Under the pieces are notes generated by a model, which made no database searches, was not told the origin of the DNA, and saw only the letters and a program-made list of their open reading frames with translations. Made by a program: the position numbers and the translations under genes. Positions 25,956 to 35,967 of a stretch of 64,000 nucleotides of DNA are shown one piece after another; within the stretch, counting starts at the first letter, position 1; each line of letters begins with the position of its first letter. Origin of the DNA: Rhodococcus sp. BP22. GTDB lineage: Bacteria > Actinomycetota > Actinomycetes > Mycobacteriales > Mycobacteriaceae. The stretch lies in NCBI RefSeq assembly GCF_014281965.1, contig NZ_JACFTB010000003.1, positions 124,001 to 188,000 on the forward strand. The letters run 5' to 3'.

Positions 25956-26444
25956 GTGCTGATCCGTGACACCATCACCGAAGACCTGCCTTCGATACTC
26001 GCCATTCACAACGACGCCATCGCCACCACGACGGCGATCTGGGACGAGACCGAAGTAGGGCTCGACGAAAGAATCACCTGGTTCGACGGCCGTCTCAGGG
26101 CCGGATTTCCCGTCCTGACGGCCGTCGTCGACGGTTTCATCGCGGGGTACGCGTCGTACGGGCAGTGGCGTCCGAAAAGTGGGTACCGGCTGACAGTCGA
26201 GCACTCGGTCTACGTCGACAAAGCTTTTCACCGTCGGGGCATTGCCAGCGCCCTGCTAGCGGAGTTGATAGCGCGCGCCCGGACCGCCGGAATCCACGCC
26301 ATGATCGCGGGTATCGAAAGTGGCAACACCACCTCGATCGCGTTGCATGACAAATTCGGCTTCGTCACCGTCGGACAGCTCCCCGAAGTGGGGGTCAAAT
26401 TCGACCGGTGGCTCGACCTGACGCTGATGCAACTAAGCCTGTGA
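25956..26444 (+). CDS. GNAT acetyltransferase, phosphinothricin acetyltransferase-like
   Basis: This 162-residue enzyme has the PAT-like N-terminus (IRDTITEDLPSILAIHNDAI, then TTAIWDETEVG) and the acetyl-CoA motif AFHRRGIASALLAELIARA (about residues 90-108), followed by AGIESGNTTSIALHDKFGF. Related enzymes acetylate phosphinothricin or amino acid analogues such as methionine sulfoximine; the true substrate is unknown. It starts with GTG at 25956, 18 bases after the acyltransferase stop. Confidence 0.85.
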   Translation: MLIRDTITEDLPSILAIHNDAIATTTAIWDETEVGLDERITWFDGRLRAGFPVLTAVVDGFIAGYASYGQWRPKSGYRLTVEHSVYVDKAFHRRGIASALLAELIARARTAGIHAMIAGIESGNTTSIALHDKFGFVTVGQLPEVGVKFDRWLDLTLMQLSL

Positions 26445-26463
26445 CGTCTTGAAGTAGAGCTGG

Positions 26464-27576
26464 TCAGGCAGCCCGACGGCGCCCGAGCACGGCAGCGAGC
26501 CCGCCGCCGACGGCACCGATGGCAAGGGCTGTCGGGACCCCGATCCTCGCGGCCTTACGCCCCGTCCGGAAATCTCGAATCTCCCAGCCTCGGTTCTTGG
26601 CCACTTCCCGCAGGTCCGCGTCTGGATTGACGGCGACGGCCGTGCCGACCAGCGACAGCATGGGAACGTCGTTGTGGCTGTCGGAATAGGCGGTGCACCG
26701 TTTGAGGTTCAAGCCCTCGCGGACGGCGAGTGTACGAACGGCGTGAGCCTTGCCGAGTCCGTGCAGAATATCTCCGACCAACAGGCCGGTGAAGATTCCG
26801 TCCTTGCTTTCGGCGACGGTTCCGAGTGCACCGGTAAGACCGAGTCGTTTGGCGATGATCTGAGCCAGCTCCAGTGGTGTCGCGGTGACCAGCCAGACCT
26901 GCTGACCTGCATCCAGGTGCATCTGTGCAAGTGCGGCGGTGCCCGGCCAAATCTTGTCGGCAATCATCTCGTCGTAAATTTCCTCGCCCAGGCGAGTCAG
27001 TTCGGCGGTCGATCTTCCGGTGATGAAAGACAAGGCTTTTTCTCGGCCACTGGCGACGTCGTCGCTGTTCTCCTTGCCGCTGACTCTGAATTTCACTTGC
27101 TGCCAAGCGAACTGGGCCAGATCACCGCTGGTGAAATACTTTCTGGAGGCCAGACCGCGGGCGAAGTGAATGATCGACGCGCCCTGCACCATCGTGTTGT
27201 CGACGTCGAAGAACGCAGCGGCGGTCAGGTCGAGTGGTACCGAGCCATCGCTGTCGAGTTGGAGCGCGAGTGCCGCATCGGCACTCGCCTCTCCGGCGAC
27301 GTTGGCGCGGACCTGCGCGTCGGTAGGGCCGAGTGGACTGCGGAATCGACGTTTCCGTCGCTTGTCGGCGGCTGGCTGCCGGGTGTCGACCATGACTGCG
27401 TCCGGCACCTCCGTTATCGGCAAGTCCGGCAGTATCGCGTCCTCATGAACTACCTCGGCCCTGTCTGCTGCCTCGGGCTCGTGCGCTGTCGAATCGTGTG
27501 AATCCGACACCTGCGTTTGTGAATCGCCGGAATCTTCGCTGCTGATGTCAGGCGTTTTCGGGTTCCCGTCGGTCAT
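26464..27576 (-). CDS. HAD-IB family hydrolase (SerB1, Rv0505c type)
   Basis: This 370-residue phosphatase-like protein has an acidic, low-complexity N-terminus of about 110 residues. The HAD domain then shows motif I in [15 protein letters not shown], the threonine of motif II in VWLVTATP, and motifs III/IV in [12 protein letters not shown] hydrophobic C-terminal tail ([21 protein letters not shown]) suggests membrane attachment. Rv0505c (serB1) is the positional counterpart. Phosphoserine or phospholipid-type substrates are both possible. The ATG at 27576 is preceded by GGGAGG; the longer frame adds twelve residues. Confidence 0.85.
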   Translation of the reverse strand: MTDGNPKTPDISSEDSGDSQTQVSDSHDSTAHEPEAADRAEVVHEDAILPDLPITEVPDAVMVDTRQPAADKRRKRRFRSPLGPTDAQVRANVAGEASADAALALQLDSDGSVPLDLTAAAFFDVDNTMVQGASIIHFARGLASRKYFTSGDLAQFAWQQVKFRVSGKENSDDVASGREKALSFITGRSTAELTRLGEEIYDEMIADKIWPGTAALAQMHLDAGQQVWLVTATPLELAQIIAKRLGLTGALGTVAESKDGIFTGLLVGDILHGLGKAHAVRTLAVREGLNLKRCTAYSDSHNDVPMLSLVGTAVAVNPDADLREVAKNRGWEIRDFRTGRKAARIGVPTALAIGAVGGGLAAVLGRRRAA

Positions 27577-27726
27577 CTTCTTGCGCACCTCCCTGCTCGA
27601 GCACTGCCACAACCCTAGTCCGTGTCACGGTGGGTGAGCGCGTACGCGCGGGCTCGATCCACACCCGTGGCGCCCCGGGCTGCCTGTGAGCTTCGTCTCT
27701 GCACCTGGCGGTGAGACAGTATGGGT

Positions 27727-27999
27727 ATGAGCTCCAACGAATCTTCCGTGGTTCTTCTCACCCGCGCCGGTTGTCACACCTGTGTCGTCGCGTTCGAGAA
27801 GTTGACTGCAGTGTGTGCTGATTTCGGAATCGTTCCCTCGGCGGTCGATGTGGACCAGGCAGCGGCTACCGACCCTGACCTGCGGGCGGAGTACGGAGAC
27901 CGTGTTCCCGTGGTGCTGCTCGACGGGCGCGAACACAGCTACTGGGAGGTCGACGAGCCACGATTGCGAGCGGATCTGACGGTCAGCAGGGCACCCTAA
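27727..27999 (+). CDS. Glutaredoxin-like thiol protein (Rv0508 type)
   Basis: This 90-residue thioredoxin-fold protein has the redox motif CHTC in VVLLTRAGCHTCVVAFEKL, followed by RVPVVLLDGREHSYWEVD, the cis-proline region of the fold. It corresponds to Rv0508. The ATG at 27727 (MSSNES) or an ATG six bases upstream may be used. It is divergent from the SerB1 gene and lies upstream of rex; its electron donor is not known. Confidence 0.82.
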   Translation: MSSNESSVVLLTRAGCHTCVVAFEKLTAVCADFGIVPSAVDVDQAAATDPDLRAEYGDRVPVVLLDGREHSYWEVDEPRLRADLTVSRAP

Positions 28000-28058
28000 G
28001 AACGTGCGATTGCTCTCGCTTTGCAGGTGAGGGCCCCTCTAGCACGGATCCAGCGACT

Positions 28059-28076
28059 TTGTTCATTCGTTCACAA
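28059..28076. promoter_or_regulatory. Candidate Rex operator
   Basis: TTGTTCATTCGTTCACAA matches 12 of the 14 fixed positions of the Rex consensus (TTGTGAA, four bases, TTCACAA). It lies about 105 bp upstream of the rex start, just before a possible AT-rich -10 region (around 28093-28100), so NADH-responsive autoregulation of rex and the hem genes is likely. Confidence 0.65.
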
Positions 28077-28180
28077 GCGGTTACCGTGGTGCGAACAATA
28101 TCAATGCTCGAAAGAGTCGTGATCTGGATGTATCAGGATCAGCGTGAGGACCGGCATCGCTGCCGTTCGGACGAGGAGCC

Positions 28181-28999
28181 ATGAACGTGACCGAAGAGCG
28201 CCCGGCTGTACCGGCGACCGTTGAACGGTCTGCTGGGGTCGAACGCGTTATTCCACAGGCTACGGTGACGCGTTTAGCGGCCTACTTGCGGGTCCTCGGA
28301 ATTCTTGCCGACGACGGAGTAATCATCGTATCGAGCGAAGAACTGGCCAACGCCGCGGGTGTCGGCTCGGCAAAACTGCGCAAGGATCTTTCCTTCCTCG
28401 GCCCCAACGGCGTGCGTGGAGTCGGTTACGACGTCATGCGCCTGCGGGCCAAGATCGAGAGCGCACTCGGTCTCGATCGTGGACACAAGGTCGTCCTCGT
28501 CGGTGTCGGGAATCTCGGTGAGGCACTTGCGCGATACGGCGGCTTCGGCCGTCGCGGATTCTCGATGGTCGGACTTTTCGATCGGGATGCGAAGAGAGTG
28601 GGCACCGACATCGATGGACTCGAAGTCCTACACGTGGACCTGTTGGAACAGTCGTGTCGCGAACTCGAAGCCACGATCGGTGTGATCGCCACCCCCGACG
28701 CGGCCGCTCAGAGTGTTGCCTCCGCGTTCGTCGCAGGCGGCGTGGAGTGCATCCTCAGCTTTTCCCCGGTGATGCTCGACGTGCCGGATAGTGTCGAGGT
28801 GCGTCGAGTCGATCTGGCAGTGGAGATGCAGGTTCTGTCTTTCAACAGTTCGCGAAACGAGGCAGCTCATGGATCGCCGAGTCGGCCCGGAAATCCGCGC
28901 CTCGGACGTAGCCGAGGACCACGAGTGACGCCCGGCTCCTTACCCGGAGCCATCAGCCCTAGCAGTTCGACAAGAAACGGATCGGTGATTGCACCGTGA
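28181..28999 (+). CDS. rex: Redox-sensing transcriptional repressor Rex
   Basis: This 272-residue repressor has an N-terminal winged helix ([20 protein letters not shown], then [20 protein letters not shown]) and a Rossmann domain ([20 protein letters not shown], then [14 protein letters not shown]) that reads the NADH/NAD ratio. It is longer than most Rex proteins because of a proline/serine-rich C-terminal tail of about 40 residues. GAGGAG sits just before the ATG. The stop overlaps the hemA start (GTGA), so it heads the heme operon. Confidence 0.94.
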   Translation: MNVTEERPAVPATVERSAGVERVIPQATVTRLAAYLRVLGILADDGVIIVSSEELANAAGVGSAKLRKDLSFLGPNGVRGVGYDVMRLRAKIESALGLDRGHKVVLVGVGNLGEALARYGGFGRRGFSMVGLFDRDAKRVGTDIDGLEVLHVDLLEQSCRELEATIGVIATPDAAAQSVASAFVAGGVECILSFSPVMLDVPDSVEVRRVDLAVEMQVLSFNSSRNEAAHGSPSRPGNPRLGRSRGPRVTPGSLPGAISPSSSTRNGSVIAP

Positions 29000-30378
29000 G
29001 TGTCCTTCTCGTCGGGATTTCGCACCGTAGCGCTCCCGTCGCAGTTCTCGAACGTGTCGCTGTCACCGACACGGATCGGCCGAAACTTACCGACAATCTC
29101 ATGGCTACCGGATTTATCTCCGAAGTCATGGTGGTCTCGACGTGCAATCGCGTCGAGGTCTACGCCGTTGTCGACGCTTTCCATGGCGCTCTGACCGCAG
29201 TCGGCGAAGTGCTTGCCGAGCACTCCGGTCTGGAAGTGCAAGAACTGACCCAGCACGCATACGTTCGATACAGCGAAGCAGCCGTCGAGCATCTTTTCGC
29301 CGTCGCCAGTGGCCTCGATTCGATGGTCATCGGCGAACAACAGATTCTGGGACAGATTCGTGCTGCCTACGCGGCCTCGGACAACCAGCAGGCTTCCGGT
29401 CGAGTGCTCCACGAACTTGCGCAGCAGGCGCTGCGCGTCGGCAAGCGCGTTCACTCGGAGACCGGAATCGATTCCGCCGGCGCATCCGTCGTTTCGGTGG
29501 CGATCGAGCGCGCAGCGGCGATGTTCGGTGGGAGCCTCGCAGGAAAGACTGCCGTAGTGGTGGGCGCCGGCGCCATGGGCGGACTGTCCGTGGCACATCT
29601 CGGACGTGCCGGAATCGGTCGCCTGATCGTGGTCAACCGCACCCGCGAACGTGCCGAGCACCTCGCTGAAACTGCAATCTCCGCCGGTGTGGCCGCGTCG
29701 GCGATGGATTTCGACGAACTCCCCGCTGCACTGTCGAACGGCGACGTGCTGGTCACCTGTACGGGCGCGGTCGGTGCTGTCGTCTCCCTCGCGGATGCAC
29801 ATCTCGCGCTTGCCCAGCGAGATCCAGGGCGACTTCTTGCCATCTGCGATCTCGGACTGCCCCGCGATGTCGATCCCACGGTCGCTGGGCTACCCGGCGT
29901 CAGCGTGTTCGATATGGAGTCCCTCCAACGGGACCCGGCTGCAGGCGCGGCATCTTCCGACGCTGCTGCCGCTCGTGAAATCGTCTCCGCCGAACTTTCC
30001 GGATACCTCGCCGGTCAACGCCTCGCCGAGGTCACCCCGACAGTGACAGCGCTACGCCAGCGCGCCGCCGAGGTCGTCGAAGCAGAACTCATGCGACTCG
30101 ATTCGCGACTGCCCAGCCTGGACTCGCCGCAGCGCGACGAGGTCGCCCGGACAGTGCGACGCGTCGTGGACAAGCTCCTGCATTCGCCCACTGTCCGCGT
30201 CAAGCAACTAGCCACCACCCCTGGCGGCGACTCCTATGCAGCAGCGCTGCGGGAGTTGTTCGAACTGAGCCCGGGAACGGTCGACGCTGTCGCCAGCCCG
30301 ATCGAGATCAATGGAATGGAACTCGTGGACGATTTCACTGCCAGCCGGATCGACGGCAAGAAGGGACCACAGCGGTGA
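28996..30378 (+). CDS. hemA: Glutamyl-tRNA reductase
   Basis: This 460-residue enzyme starts the C5 pathway of tetrapyrrole synthesis by reducing glutamyl-tRNA to glutamate-1-semialdehyde with NADPH. The catalytic cysteine is C50 in [28 protein letters not shown] and the NADPH motif [16 protein letters not shown] follow, with a C-terminal dimerisation helix. The GTG start overlaps the rex stop by four bases and the stop overlaps hemC likewise. The product is used by HemL, encoded 25 kb away. Confidence 0.96.
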   Translation: MSVLLVGISHRSAPVAVLERVAVTDTDRPKLTDNLMATGFISEVMVVSTCNRVEVYAVVDAFHGALTAVGEVLAEHSGLEVQELTQHAYVRYSEAAVEHLFAVASGLDSMVIGEQQILGQIRAAYAASDNQQASGRVLHELAQQALRVGKRVHSETGIDSAGASVVSVAIERAAAMFGGSLAGKTAVVVGAGAMGGLSVAHLGRAGIGRLIVVNRTRERAEHLAETAISAGVAASAMDFDELPAALSNGDVLVTCTGAVGAVVSLADAHLALAQRDPGRLLAICDLGLPRDVDPTVAGLPGVSVFDMESLQRDPAAGAASSDAAAAREIVSAELSGYLAGQRLAEVTPTVTALRQRAAEVVEAELMRLDSRLPSLDSPQRDEVARTVRRVVDKLLHSPTVRVKQLATTPGGDSYAAALRELFELSPGTVDAVASPIEINGMELVDDFTASRIDGKKGPQR

Positions 30379-31361
30379 CCGTCGTAAGAATCGGAACACG
30401 AGGAAGCCTGCTCGCAACGACCCAGGCCGACACAGTTCGGCGTGGGCTGATCGCAGCAGGTCTCGATGCAGAACTCGTGATCATCAAAACTGCCGGTGAT
30501 ATGTCGGCCGCTCCGGTGCAGACCATCGGAGTCGGCGTGTTCACTGCGGCGTTGCGTGAGGCACTCACCGACGGCAAGGTCGACATCGCAGTGCACTCCT
30601 ACAAGGACCTGCCTACCGCTCCCGACGAAAGATTCGTCATTGCTGCGATCCCCGAGCGGGAAGATCCGCGCGACGCGCTGGTCGCTCGTGACGGCCTGGT
30701 ACTCGGCGAGCTACCCGTGGGAGCAACCGTCGGGACGTCGGCGCCGCGTCGTGCAGCGCAGTTGCGCGCACTCGGCCAGGGTCTCGATGTCAGGCCCCTG
30801 CGGGGCAACCTCGACACTCGTATCGGGAAGGTGGCGTCCGGAGAACTCGACGCCGTCGTCGTGGCACGGGCCGGACTCGCTCGGATCGGCAGGCTCGACG
30901 TCATCACCGAAGCACTCGATCCGGTGCAGATGATCTCTGCTCCGGCGCAGGGTGCATTGGCCGTCGAATGCAGGATCGCCGATACCGACCTCATCGAGGC
31001 GATTCGCACGCTCGACGACATGAACACGCGCACCTGCGTTGCCGCCGAACGTGGTCTGCTGGCTGAATTGGAAGCAGGATGCTCGGCTCCCGTGGGTGCC
31101 ATCGCCGACATCGTCGAGTCCATCGACGAGAGCGGCCGTGTATTCGAAGAATTGTCGCTGCGTGCCTGCGTGGCCGCACTCGACGGCAGCGATTCCATTC
31201 GCGCGTCGATCGTCGGTTCCACCGACAATGCAGAGGAGCTGGGCCGCGACCTGGCCCGCGAGATGCTCGATCTCGGCGCCCGCAAGCTGGTCGACATAAC
31301 CGAGCCGGCAGCTAATGCTTCTCACCACCCACACAAGAAAGCACTGGAGAACAACCGATGA
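30375..31361 (+). CDS. hemC: Hydroxymethylbilane synthase (porphobilinogen deaminase)
   Basis: This 328-residue enzyme joins four porphobilinogens into hydroxymethylbilane. [15 protein letters not shown] opens the protein, [10 protein letters not shown] carries the catalytic aspartate region, [13 protein letters not shown] and [13 protein letters not shown] bind substrate, and the dipyrromethane cofactor cysteine is near residue 236 ([11 protein letters not shown]). The gene overlaps hemA and hemD by four bases at each end. Confidence 0.96.
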   Translation: MTVVRIGTRGSLLATTQADTVRRGLIAAGLDAELVIIKTAGDMSAAPVQTIGVGVFTAALREALTDGKVDIAVHSYKDLPTAPDERFVIAAIPEREDPRDALVARDGLVLGELPVGATVGTSAPRRAAQLRALGQGLDVRPLRGNLDTRIGKVASGELDAVVVARAGLARIGRLDVITEALDPVQMISAPAQGALAVECRIADTDLIEAIRTLDDMNTRTCVAAERGLLAELEAGCSAPVGAIADIVESIDESGRVFEELSLRACVAALDGSDSIRASIVGSTDNAEELGRDLAREMLDLGARKLVDITEPAANASHHPHKKALENNR

Positions 31362-32920
31362 GCCCAGTCCGCAAGAATGCCAACGGACGGATCCTGTTCG
31401 TGGGATCGGGGCCGGGTGACCCAGCTCTGCTGACGGTCCGAGCCCGCGAAGTACTCGGCTCCGCCGAACTCGCGTTCACCGATCCCGATGTCGACAAGGG
31501 CGTTATCGCGCTCGTCGGTCACGATCTTCCGCGCGACCCTGAAACCGGCGAGACCGGAGTCGATGTCCGACCGGCACTCGGCGAGCCTGCCGAGGTCGCC
31601 AAAACCCTCCTGGCCGAGGCTAAGAACGGCCACGATGTCGTGCGTCTGGTGTCCGGGGATCCGTTGACCACCGACTCGGTCATTGCCGAGGTCAACGCTG
31701 TCGCACGTACACAGGTTCAGTTCGAGGTTCTTCCCGGACTGCCGTCGGGATCAGCGGTGCCGAGCTACGCCGGAATGGCGTTGGGTTCCGGACACACCGA
31801 GGCCGACGTCCGAGGCGAGGTCGACTGGGCGGCGCTTGCTGCCGCACCCGGGCCGCTCGTACTGCACGCGACGTCGGGGCATCTGGCCGAGACGGCCAGT
31901 GCGCTCGTCGAACACGGTCTCGCTCCGCAGACACCCGCGGCCATCACGGTCCGGGGCACGACTCGTCAGCAGCGCACCGTCGAGGCCACTCTCGCCACGC
32001 TGAACGATGCAGGCAGTGAGCTCGTCGGTTCGCTCGTCGTCACGGTCGGCAAGGTCGTTTCGGGCCGAAACAAGATGTCCTGGTGGGAGTCTCGCGCACT
32101 GTACGGCTGGACCGTTCTGGTGCCACGCACCAAGGATCAGGCAGGCGAGATGAGCGATCGTCTCGTGACGCACGGTGCCATCCCGATCGAGGTTCCGACC
32201 ATTGCCGTCGAACCTCCGCGTAGCCCCGCTCAGATGGAGCGTTCGGTCAAGGGACTCGTCGACGGCAGGTACCAGTGGGTCGTCTTCACCTCGACCAATG
32301 CGGTTCGCGCCGTGTGGGAGAAGTTCGAAGAGTTCGGTCTCGATGCCCGTGCATTTTCGGGTGTGAAGATCGCGTGCGTCGGCGAAGCGACGGCGGAGAA
32401 GGTTCGGTCGTTCGGTATCAACCCCGAACTGCTGCCGTCGGGCGAGCAGTCTTCTCTCGGTCTTCTCGAGGACTTCCCGCCGTACGACGAGGTGTTCGAC
32501 CCGGTCAATCGGGTTCTGTTGCCGCGTGCCGATATTGCTACCGAAACGGTTGCGGAAGGACTTCGTGAGCGTGGGTGGGAGATCGACGATGTCACTGCCT
32601 ACCGAACCGTGCGCGCTGCGCCGCCTGCCGCCGAGACCCGCGAGATGATCAAGACCGGAGGATTCGACGCAGTGTGCTTCACGTCGAGTTCGACTGTTCG
32701 AAATCTCGTCGGTATCGCTGGGAAGCCGCACGCACGCACGCTCGTTGCGTGCATCGGTCCGAAGACGGCAGAGACTGCTGTCGAGTTCGGTCTGCGGGTC
32801 GACGTTCAGCCGGAAACCGCACAGGTCGGTCCGCTCATCGAGGCACTGGCCGAGCATGCTGCTCGTCTGCGTGCCGAAGGTGCATTGCCGCCCCCGCGTA
32901 AGAAGAGTCGCAGGCGCTGA
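31358..32920 (+). CDS. hemD: Fused uroporphyrin-III methyltransferase-like / uroporphyrinogen-III synthase
   Basis: This 520-residue fusion has a CobA/CysG-like N-terminal half ([20 protein letters not shown], then [16 protein letters not shown]) and a HemD C-terminal half ([20 protein letters not shown], then [17 protein letters not shown] and [15 protein letters not shown]). HemD cyclises hydroxymethylbilane to uroporphyrinogen III. The arrangement is typical of actinobacteria (Rv0511). Whether the N-terminal half is an active methyltransferase is uncertain, since parts of its usual motif set look degenerate. It overlaps hemC (ATGA). Confidence 0.93.
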   Translation: MSPVRKNANGRILFVGSGPGDPALLTVRAREVLGSAELAFTDPDVDKGVIALVGHDLPRDPETGETGVDVRPALGEPAEVAKTLLAEAKNGHDVVRLVSGDPLTTDSVIAEVNAVARTQVQFEVLPGLPSGSAVPSYAGMALGSGHTEADVRGEVDWAALAAAPGPLVLHATSGHLAETASALVEHGLAPQTPAAITVRGTTRQQRTVEATLATLNDAGSELVGSLVVTVGKVVSGRNKMSWWESRALYGWTVLVPRTKDQAGEMSDRLVTHGAIPIEVPTIAVEPPRSPAQMERSVKGLVDGRYQWVVFTSTNAVRAVWEKFEEFGLDARAFSGVKIACVGEATAEKVRSFGINPELLPSGEQSSLGLLEDFPPYDEVFDPVNRVLLPRADIATETVAEGLRERGWEIDDVTAYRTVRAAPPAAETREMIKTGGFDAVCFTSSSTVRNLVGIAGKPHARTLVACIGPKTAETAVEFGLRVDVQPETAQVGPLIEALAEHAARLRAEGALPPPRKKSRRR

Positions 32921-32927
32921 CGCCCAC

Positions 32928-32968
32928 GTTGCGTGGAAATAGCTCTGGTAGAGCTGTTTCCACGCAAC
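32928..32968. other. Strong hairpin between hemD and hemB
   Basis: GTTGCGTGGAAATAGCTCT and AGAGCTGTTTCCACGCAAC pair at 18 of 19 positions around a three-base loop. It fills the short hemD-hemB gap without a T-tail, ending 27 bp before the hemB start. It could attenuate or stabilise part of the operon mRNA. Confidence 0.75.
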
Positions 32969-32994
32969 TGCACGACGAAGGAGGGCCCGTACAG

Positions 32995-33969
32995 TTGTTT
33001 CCCGTAGACCGCCCCCGCCGACTGCGCCGAACTCCGGCGTTGCGTCGGTTGGTGGCTGAAACGTCTTTGCAAGCGCGGCATCTGGTGTTGCCCATGTTCG
33101 TGGCGGACGGGCTGAGTGAGCCGCGAGAGATTTCGTCGATGCCCGGTGTCTTTCAGCACACGCTCGACTCCCTGAGCGTTGCGGCAGAAGAGGCCGTGGC
33201 GGCGGGCGTGGGTGGTTTGATGCTGTTCGGCGTGCCACGCCCTGAGGACAAGGACGCGGAGGGTTCCGGAGCAAGTGATCCCGACGGAATCCTCAATCGC
33301 GGACTTCGGCGCCTGAAGGCCGATCTCGGTGACTCGACTGTGCTGATGGCGGACACGTGCCTGGACGAATTCACCGATCATGGACACTGCGGCGTACTGA
33401 CCGCCGACGGCGTCGTGGACAACGATGCGACGCTGGCACGGTACGTCGAGATGGCTTTGTCGCAGGCAGATGCCGGCGCGCATCTATTGGGGCCGAGCGG
33501 AATGATGGACGGGCAGGTAGCCGCGATCCGGGAAGGTCTGGATGCGGCAGGCCACGACGCCGTCGGACAGCTCGCCTATTCGGCCAAGTACGCGTCAGCT
33601 TTCTACGGTCCTTTCCGGGAGGCAGTCGGGTCTTCGCTGCAGGGTGATAGGCGTACTTACCAACAGGATTCGGCCAATCGCCGCGAAGCTGCCCACGAAG
33701 TCGAGCTCGACTTGGCGGAGGGGGCGGATATGGTGATGGTCAAACCAGCCATGTCGTATCTCGATATTCTGCGAGACATCGCCAATATTTCTCCGGTTCC
33801 TGTTGCCGCATATCAGATTTCGGGTGAGTACTCGATGATCACCGCGGCCGCGCAGAACGGTTGGATCGATCGCGACGCGGCAATACTGGAGTCCCTGACC
33901 AGTATTCGACGGGCCGGCGCCGATGTGGTGTTGACCTATTGGGCGTCGGAAGCAGCTGGGTGGCTATGA
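32995..33969 (+). CDS. hemB: Delta-aminolevulinic acid dehydratase (porphobilinogen synthase)
   Basis: This 324-residue enzyme condenses two 5-aminolevulinate molecules into porphobilinogen. [20 protein letters not shown] is the normal N-terminus, with metal-region [17 protein letters not shown] and the two active-site lysines in [14 protein letters not shown] and [14 protein letters not shown]. The TTG at 32995 is chosen because AGGAGGG lies nine bases upstream and homology starts there; no ATG or GTG is suitably placed. It is the last hem gene of the operon. Confidence 0.94.
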   Translation: MFPVDRPRRLRRTPALRRLVAETSLQARHLVLPMFVADGLSEPREISSMPGVFQHTLDSLSVAAEEAVAAGVGGLMLFGVPRPEDKDAEGSGASDPDGILNRGLRRLKADLGDSTVLMADTCLDEFTDHGHCGVLTADGVVDNDATLARYVEMALSQADAGAHLLGPSGMMDGQVAAIREGLDAAGHDAVGQLAYSAKYASAFYGPFREAVGSSLQGDRRTYQQDSANRREAAHEVELDLAEGADMVMVKPAMSYLDILRDIANISPVPVAAYQISGEYSMITAAAQNGWIDRDAAILESLTSIRRAGADVVLTYWASEAAGWL

Positions 33970-33985
33970 CCGAGCACGGTGAGAG

Positions 33986-34609
33986 ATGACCGATCCATCG
34001 CACCCCGAAGGCGATAGTCCCCGGCCACAGCCGGACTGGGAACGCTGGGAGGCCGAACACGGCCCGCCGTCGATGAATATTCCGTCGTTCGATGCCCTGC
34101 CGCTCGAGTCCGTCCAACGACCGGCGCCGGTGGACGTCGAGACTTCGCGGCATCTGTGGTGGGGCGTAGCCCTACTGGGCATGCTCGAGTTGCTGATGAC
34201 GCTCGTTGTCGTCTACGGCGACAAGTCGATCTTCGCGCAGCAACTCGTCGACGATGTCGCGCTCCAGCAGCCATCCGTGCCGCTGACCGCGGAGTCGGCG
34301 GAGAGTTACCTGACCGCAGCGCTCGTCTTCATGGTCTTCCTAGGAGTGGGTTTCGGAGCGCTGTTCTTGTTCTGGGTGAACAAAATGCGGCTCGGTCGGA
34401 TGTGGGCACGGATGGTCCTGACGATGATCGGGACGGTGACAGTGGTTCTTGCGTTGCCTCAGCTGTTCGGACTCGGTTCCGCCGACGGTGCATTGTCGCT
34501 GTCGATGGCGGTGGCTGGTATCGCGCAAGGTGTCCTCGCAGCCGGTGCGATCTATCTGATGCACCGCAAGGAGTCCAACGAGTATTTTCTCGCTTCACGC
34601 AAGAATTGA
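33986..34609 (+). CDS. Membrane protein of unknown function (Rv0513 type)
   Basis: This 207-residue protein has an acidic, proline-rich N-terminus followed by four membrane segments (WWGVALLGMLELLMTLVVVY, AALVFMVFLGVGFGALFLFW, MVLTMIGTVTVVLALPQLF, MAVAGIAQGVLAAGAIYLM). It lies 16 bp after hemB, as Rv0513 does, and is probably cotranscribed. Its last nine codons lie inside the left copy of the 45-bp direct repeat bounding accessory block 2, so this gene end was the integration target. Confidence 0.8.
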   Translation: MTDPSHPEGDSPRPQPDWERWEAEHGPPSMNIPSFDALPLESVQRPAPVDVETSRHLWWGVALLGMLELLMTLVVVYGDKSIFAQQLVDDVALQQPSVPLTAESAESYLTAALVFMVFLGVGFGALFLFWVNKMRLGRMWARMVLTMIGTVTVVLALPQLFGLGSADGALSLSMAVAGIAQGVLAAGAIYLMHRKESNEYFLASRKN

Positions 34610-34628
34610 CTGTCGGCGTGTAACTTGC
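34584..34628 (+). repeat. Left 45-bp direct repeat (att-like)
   Basis: The 45 bases from ATTTTCTCGCTTCACGC onward match 45128-45172 with two differences. This copy contains the last codons and stop of the Rv0513-type gene plus 19 downstream bases. The pair brackets a 10.5-kb block. Confidence 0.9.
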
Positions 34629-34698
34629 GCCACATCGCAAATGTATTTCTGGCAACGAGCACCATTCCATCGTCGACACCACCTGTCCGTACGGCAGT

Positions 34699-34733
34699 CG
34701 TCCGCCGCATGCTGCCTGGGCATGCGGCGGACG
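34699..34733. terminator. Perfect 14-bp-arm hairpin at the end of the minus-strand run
   Basis: CGTCCGCCGCATGC (34699-34712) and GCATGCGGCGGACG (34720-34733) pair perfectly around a seven-base loop. It follows the last minus-strand gene of the island and is a likely terminator for it. Confidence 0.7.
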
Positions 34734-34866
34734 GTCGGAGGGCCGGTCAATGTTAAGGGAGATTACGCGGTCGCCGCGTTGTTCTTCTTCGATGCTCATG
34801 AACGATACGTACTACCGAGGAATTGCCCAGGCGCTGCCAGTGCTTACTTTCGACGATGGAGGCCGG

Positions 34867-35967
34867 TCATTTCGCGAGGGTGATGGCTGTGTCGAAGCCG
34901 GATGGCCGGTGAATGCCGGCCACGCGATGCTCGAACATTCCCGAGCCCTTGGCTCCGTCACAATCGGCCACAACCACGTATTCGTTGACGCCGGTGAAGC
35001 TGCGCTGTGCGAGTGCGGACTCGGTGGTGTCGTACCGGGATGACAGACTCCAGTCCGCACCCATCCAGCGTCCATGGCTCCACTCTGGGTCGGAGCCATA
35101 GCCGCCGCCGATTTGTAGCGTGATCGACGTCTTCGGTGTTAGATCCACCAGCACTGGCTTGCCCTGGGGGTCCGTCATATGCAGACGCGCGGTGGTCATC
35201 CGACGGCTACCGGGTGCGTAGACGATCTCCACTCGCGGCCAGCCTAGTTGTTCGACGCGGCCGTCCTTGTATACCCGGATGGCGTTGTTGAGTGAGCGGT
35301 GCCCGTTCGCGTCCTCTTGAGCGATGAACAGGATTGCGAACTCTTCGAAGCGCAGCGGACAGTAAACCCACCAGAACCCCTCCGCGGGTGTCTCGGCTAG
35401 CCGACCGCCTGGGTCCGGGTCACCGGACGGTCGGATGCCCCACGAGCGGTCGCGGCTGCCCATCCAGATCGAGGGGTCAATGGTGTAGTCGTCGCCATCC
35501 ACGGTGATGGCACCAGACCAGGAACCGAGCTGCGCAAAGCGTGAGGCGTCGAGGTTGGGGCGCAGGTTGTTCATCAATAGGTGTCGCTCCTCGAGGATCG
35601 CCGGGAACGAGCCCTCCCACGTCAGGTCGAAGGACAGGTCGGGGTGCTCGCAGAGTAGGCGGATCTTCTGCAGAGGCTCGATGACCTCAATGCTGTAGTC
35701 CCCCACCCGGTTGCAGTTATAACGGGTCTGCAGCGCGTCGGAGAAGCGGACGGCACGCTGGTCGGTGCCTCGTTTGACTGTCGCGAAAGCATCGACCACT
35801 CCGAGATTGGGGTATACGCCGAAGCCAGAGACGAGGAAAATATCGCCGGTCTGATCGTGGGCGTTGAAATAGTAGCGGTCGTAGAAGTTCCGATCACTGG
35901 TCTCGGTGCGGGCCATGGAGAGCGGGACCTGGTGGATGGGAAACTCGTCGAGGGGATCCGGAAACAT
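34867..35967 (-). CDS. Protein of unknown function, coupled to a kinase-like gene
   Basis: This 366-residue protein has no membrane segment or signal peptide. It is rich in beta-strand-like, aromatic segments (WWVYCPLRFEEFAILFIAQE, WSLSSRYDTTESALAQR), with a conserved-looking GSRDRSWGIRPSGDPDPGG region. The pattern resembles lipocalin/AttH-like proteins that often accompany kinase-like proteins in actinobacterial catabolic clusters; that is a tentative comparison. The start at 35967 shares its bases with the stop of the upstream kinase gene (TAATG), so the two are translationally coupled and probably work together. An in-frame ATG at 35979 is also possible. Confidence 0.65.
   Translation of the reverse strand: MFPDPLDEFPIHQVPLSMARTETSDRNFYDRYYFNAHDQTGDIFLVSGFGVYPNLGVVDAFATVKRGTDQRAVRFSDALQTRYNCNRVGDYSIEVIEPLQKIRLLCEHPDLSFDLTWEGSFPAILEERHLLMNNLRPNLDASRFAQLGSWSGAITVDGDDYTIDPSIWMGSRDRSWGIRPSGDPDPGGRLAETPAEGFWWVYCPLRFEEFAILFIAQEDANGHRSLNNAIRVYKDGRVEQLGWPRVEIVYAPGSRRMTTARLHMTDPQGKPVLVDLTPKTSITLQIGGGYGSDPEWSHGRWMGADWSLSSRYDTTESALAQRSFTGVNEYVVVADCDGAKGSGMFEHRVAGIHRPSGFDTAITLAK

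Noticed and set aside
27638..27649. Palindrome GCGCGTACGCGC between the serB1 and glutaredoxin genes
   Set aside because: Short CG-only palindromes are frequent in such GC-rich DNA; no other evidence for an operator.
31751..33274. A 507-codon minus-strand open frame
   Set aside because: It is antisense to hemD and hemB and has no family match by eye.
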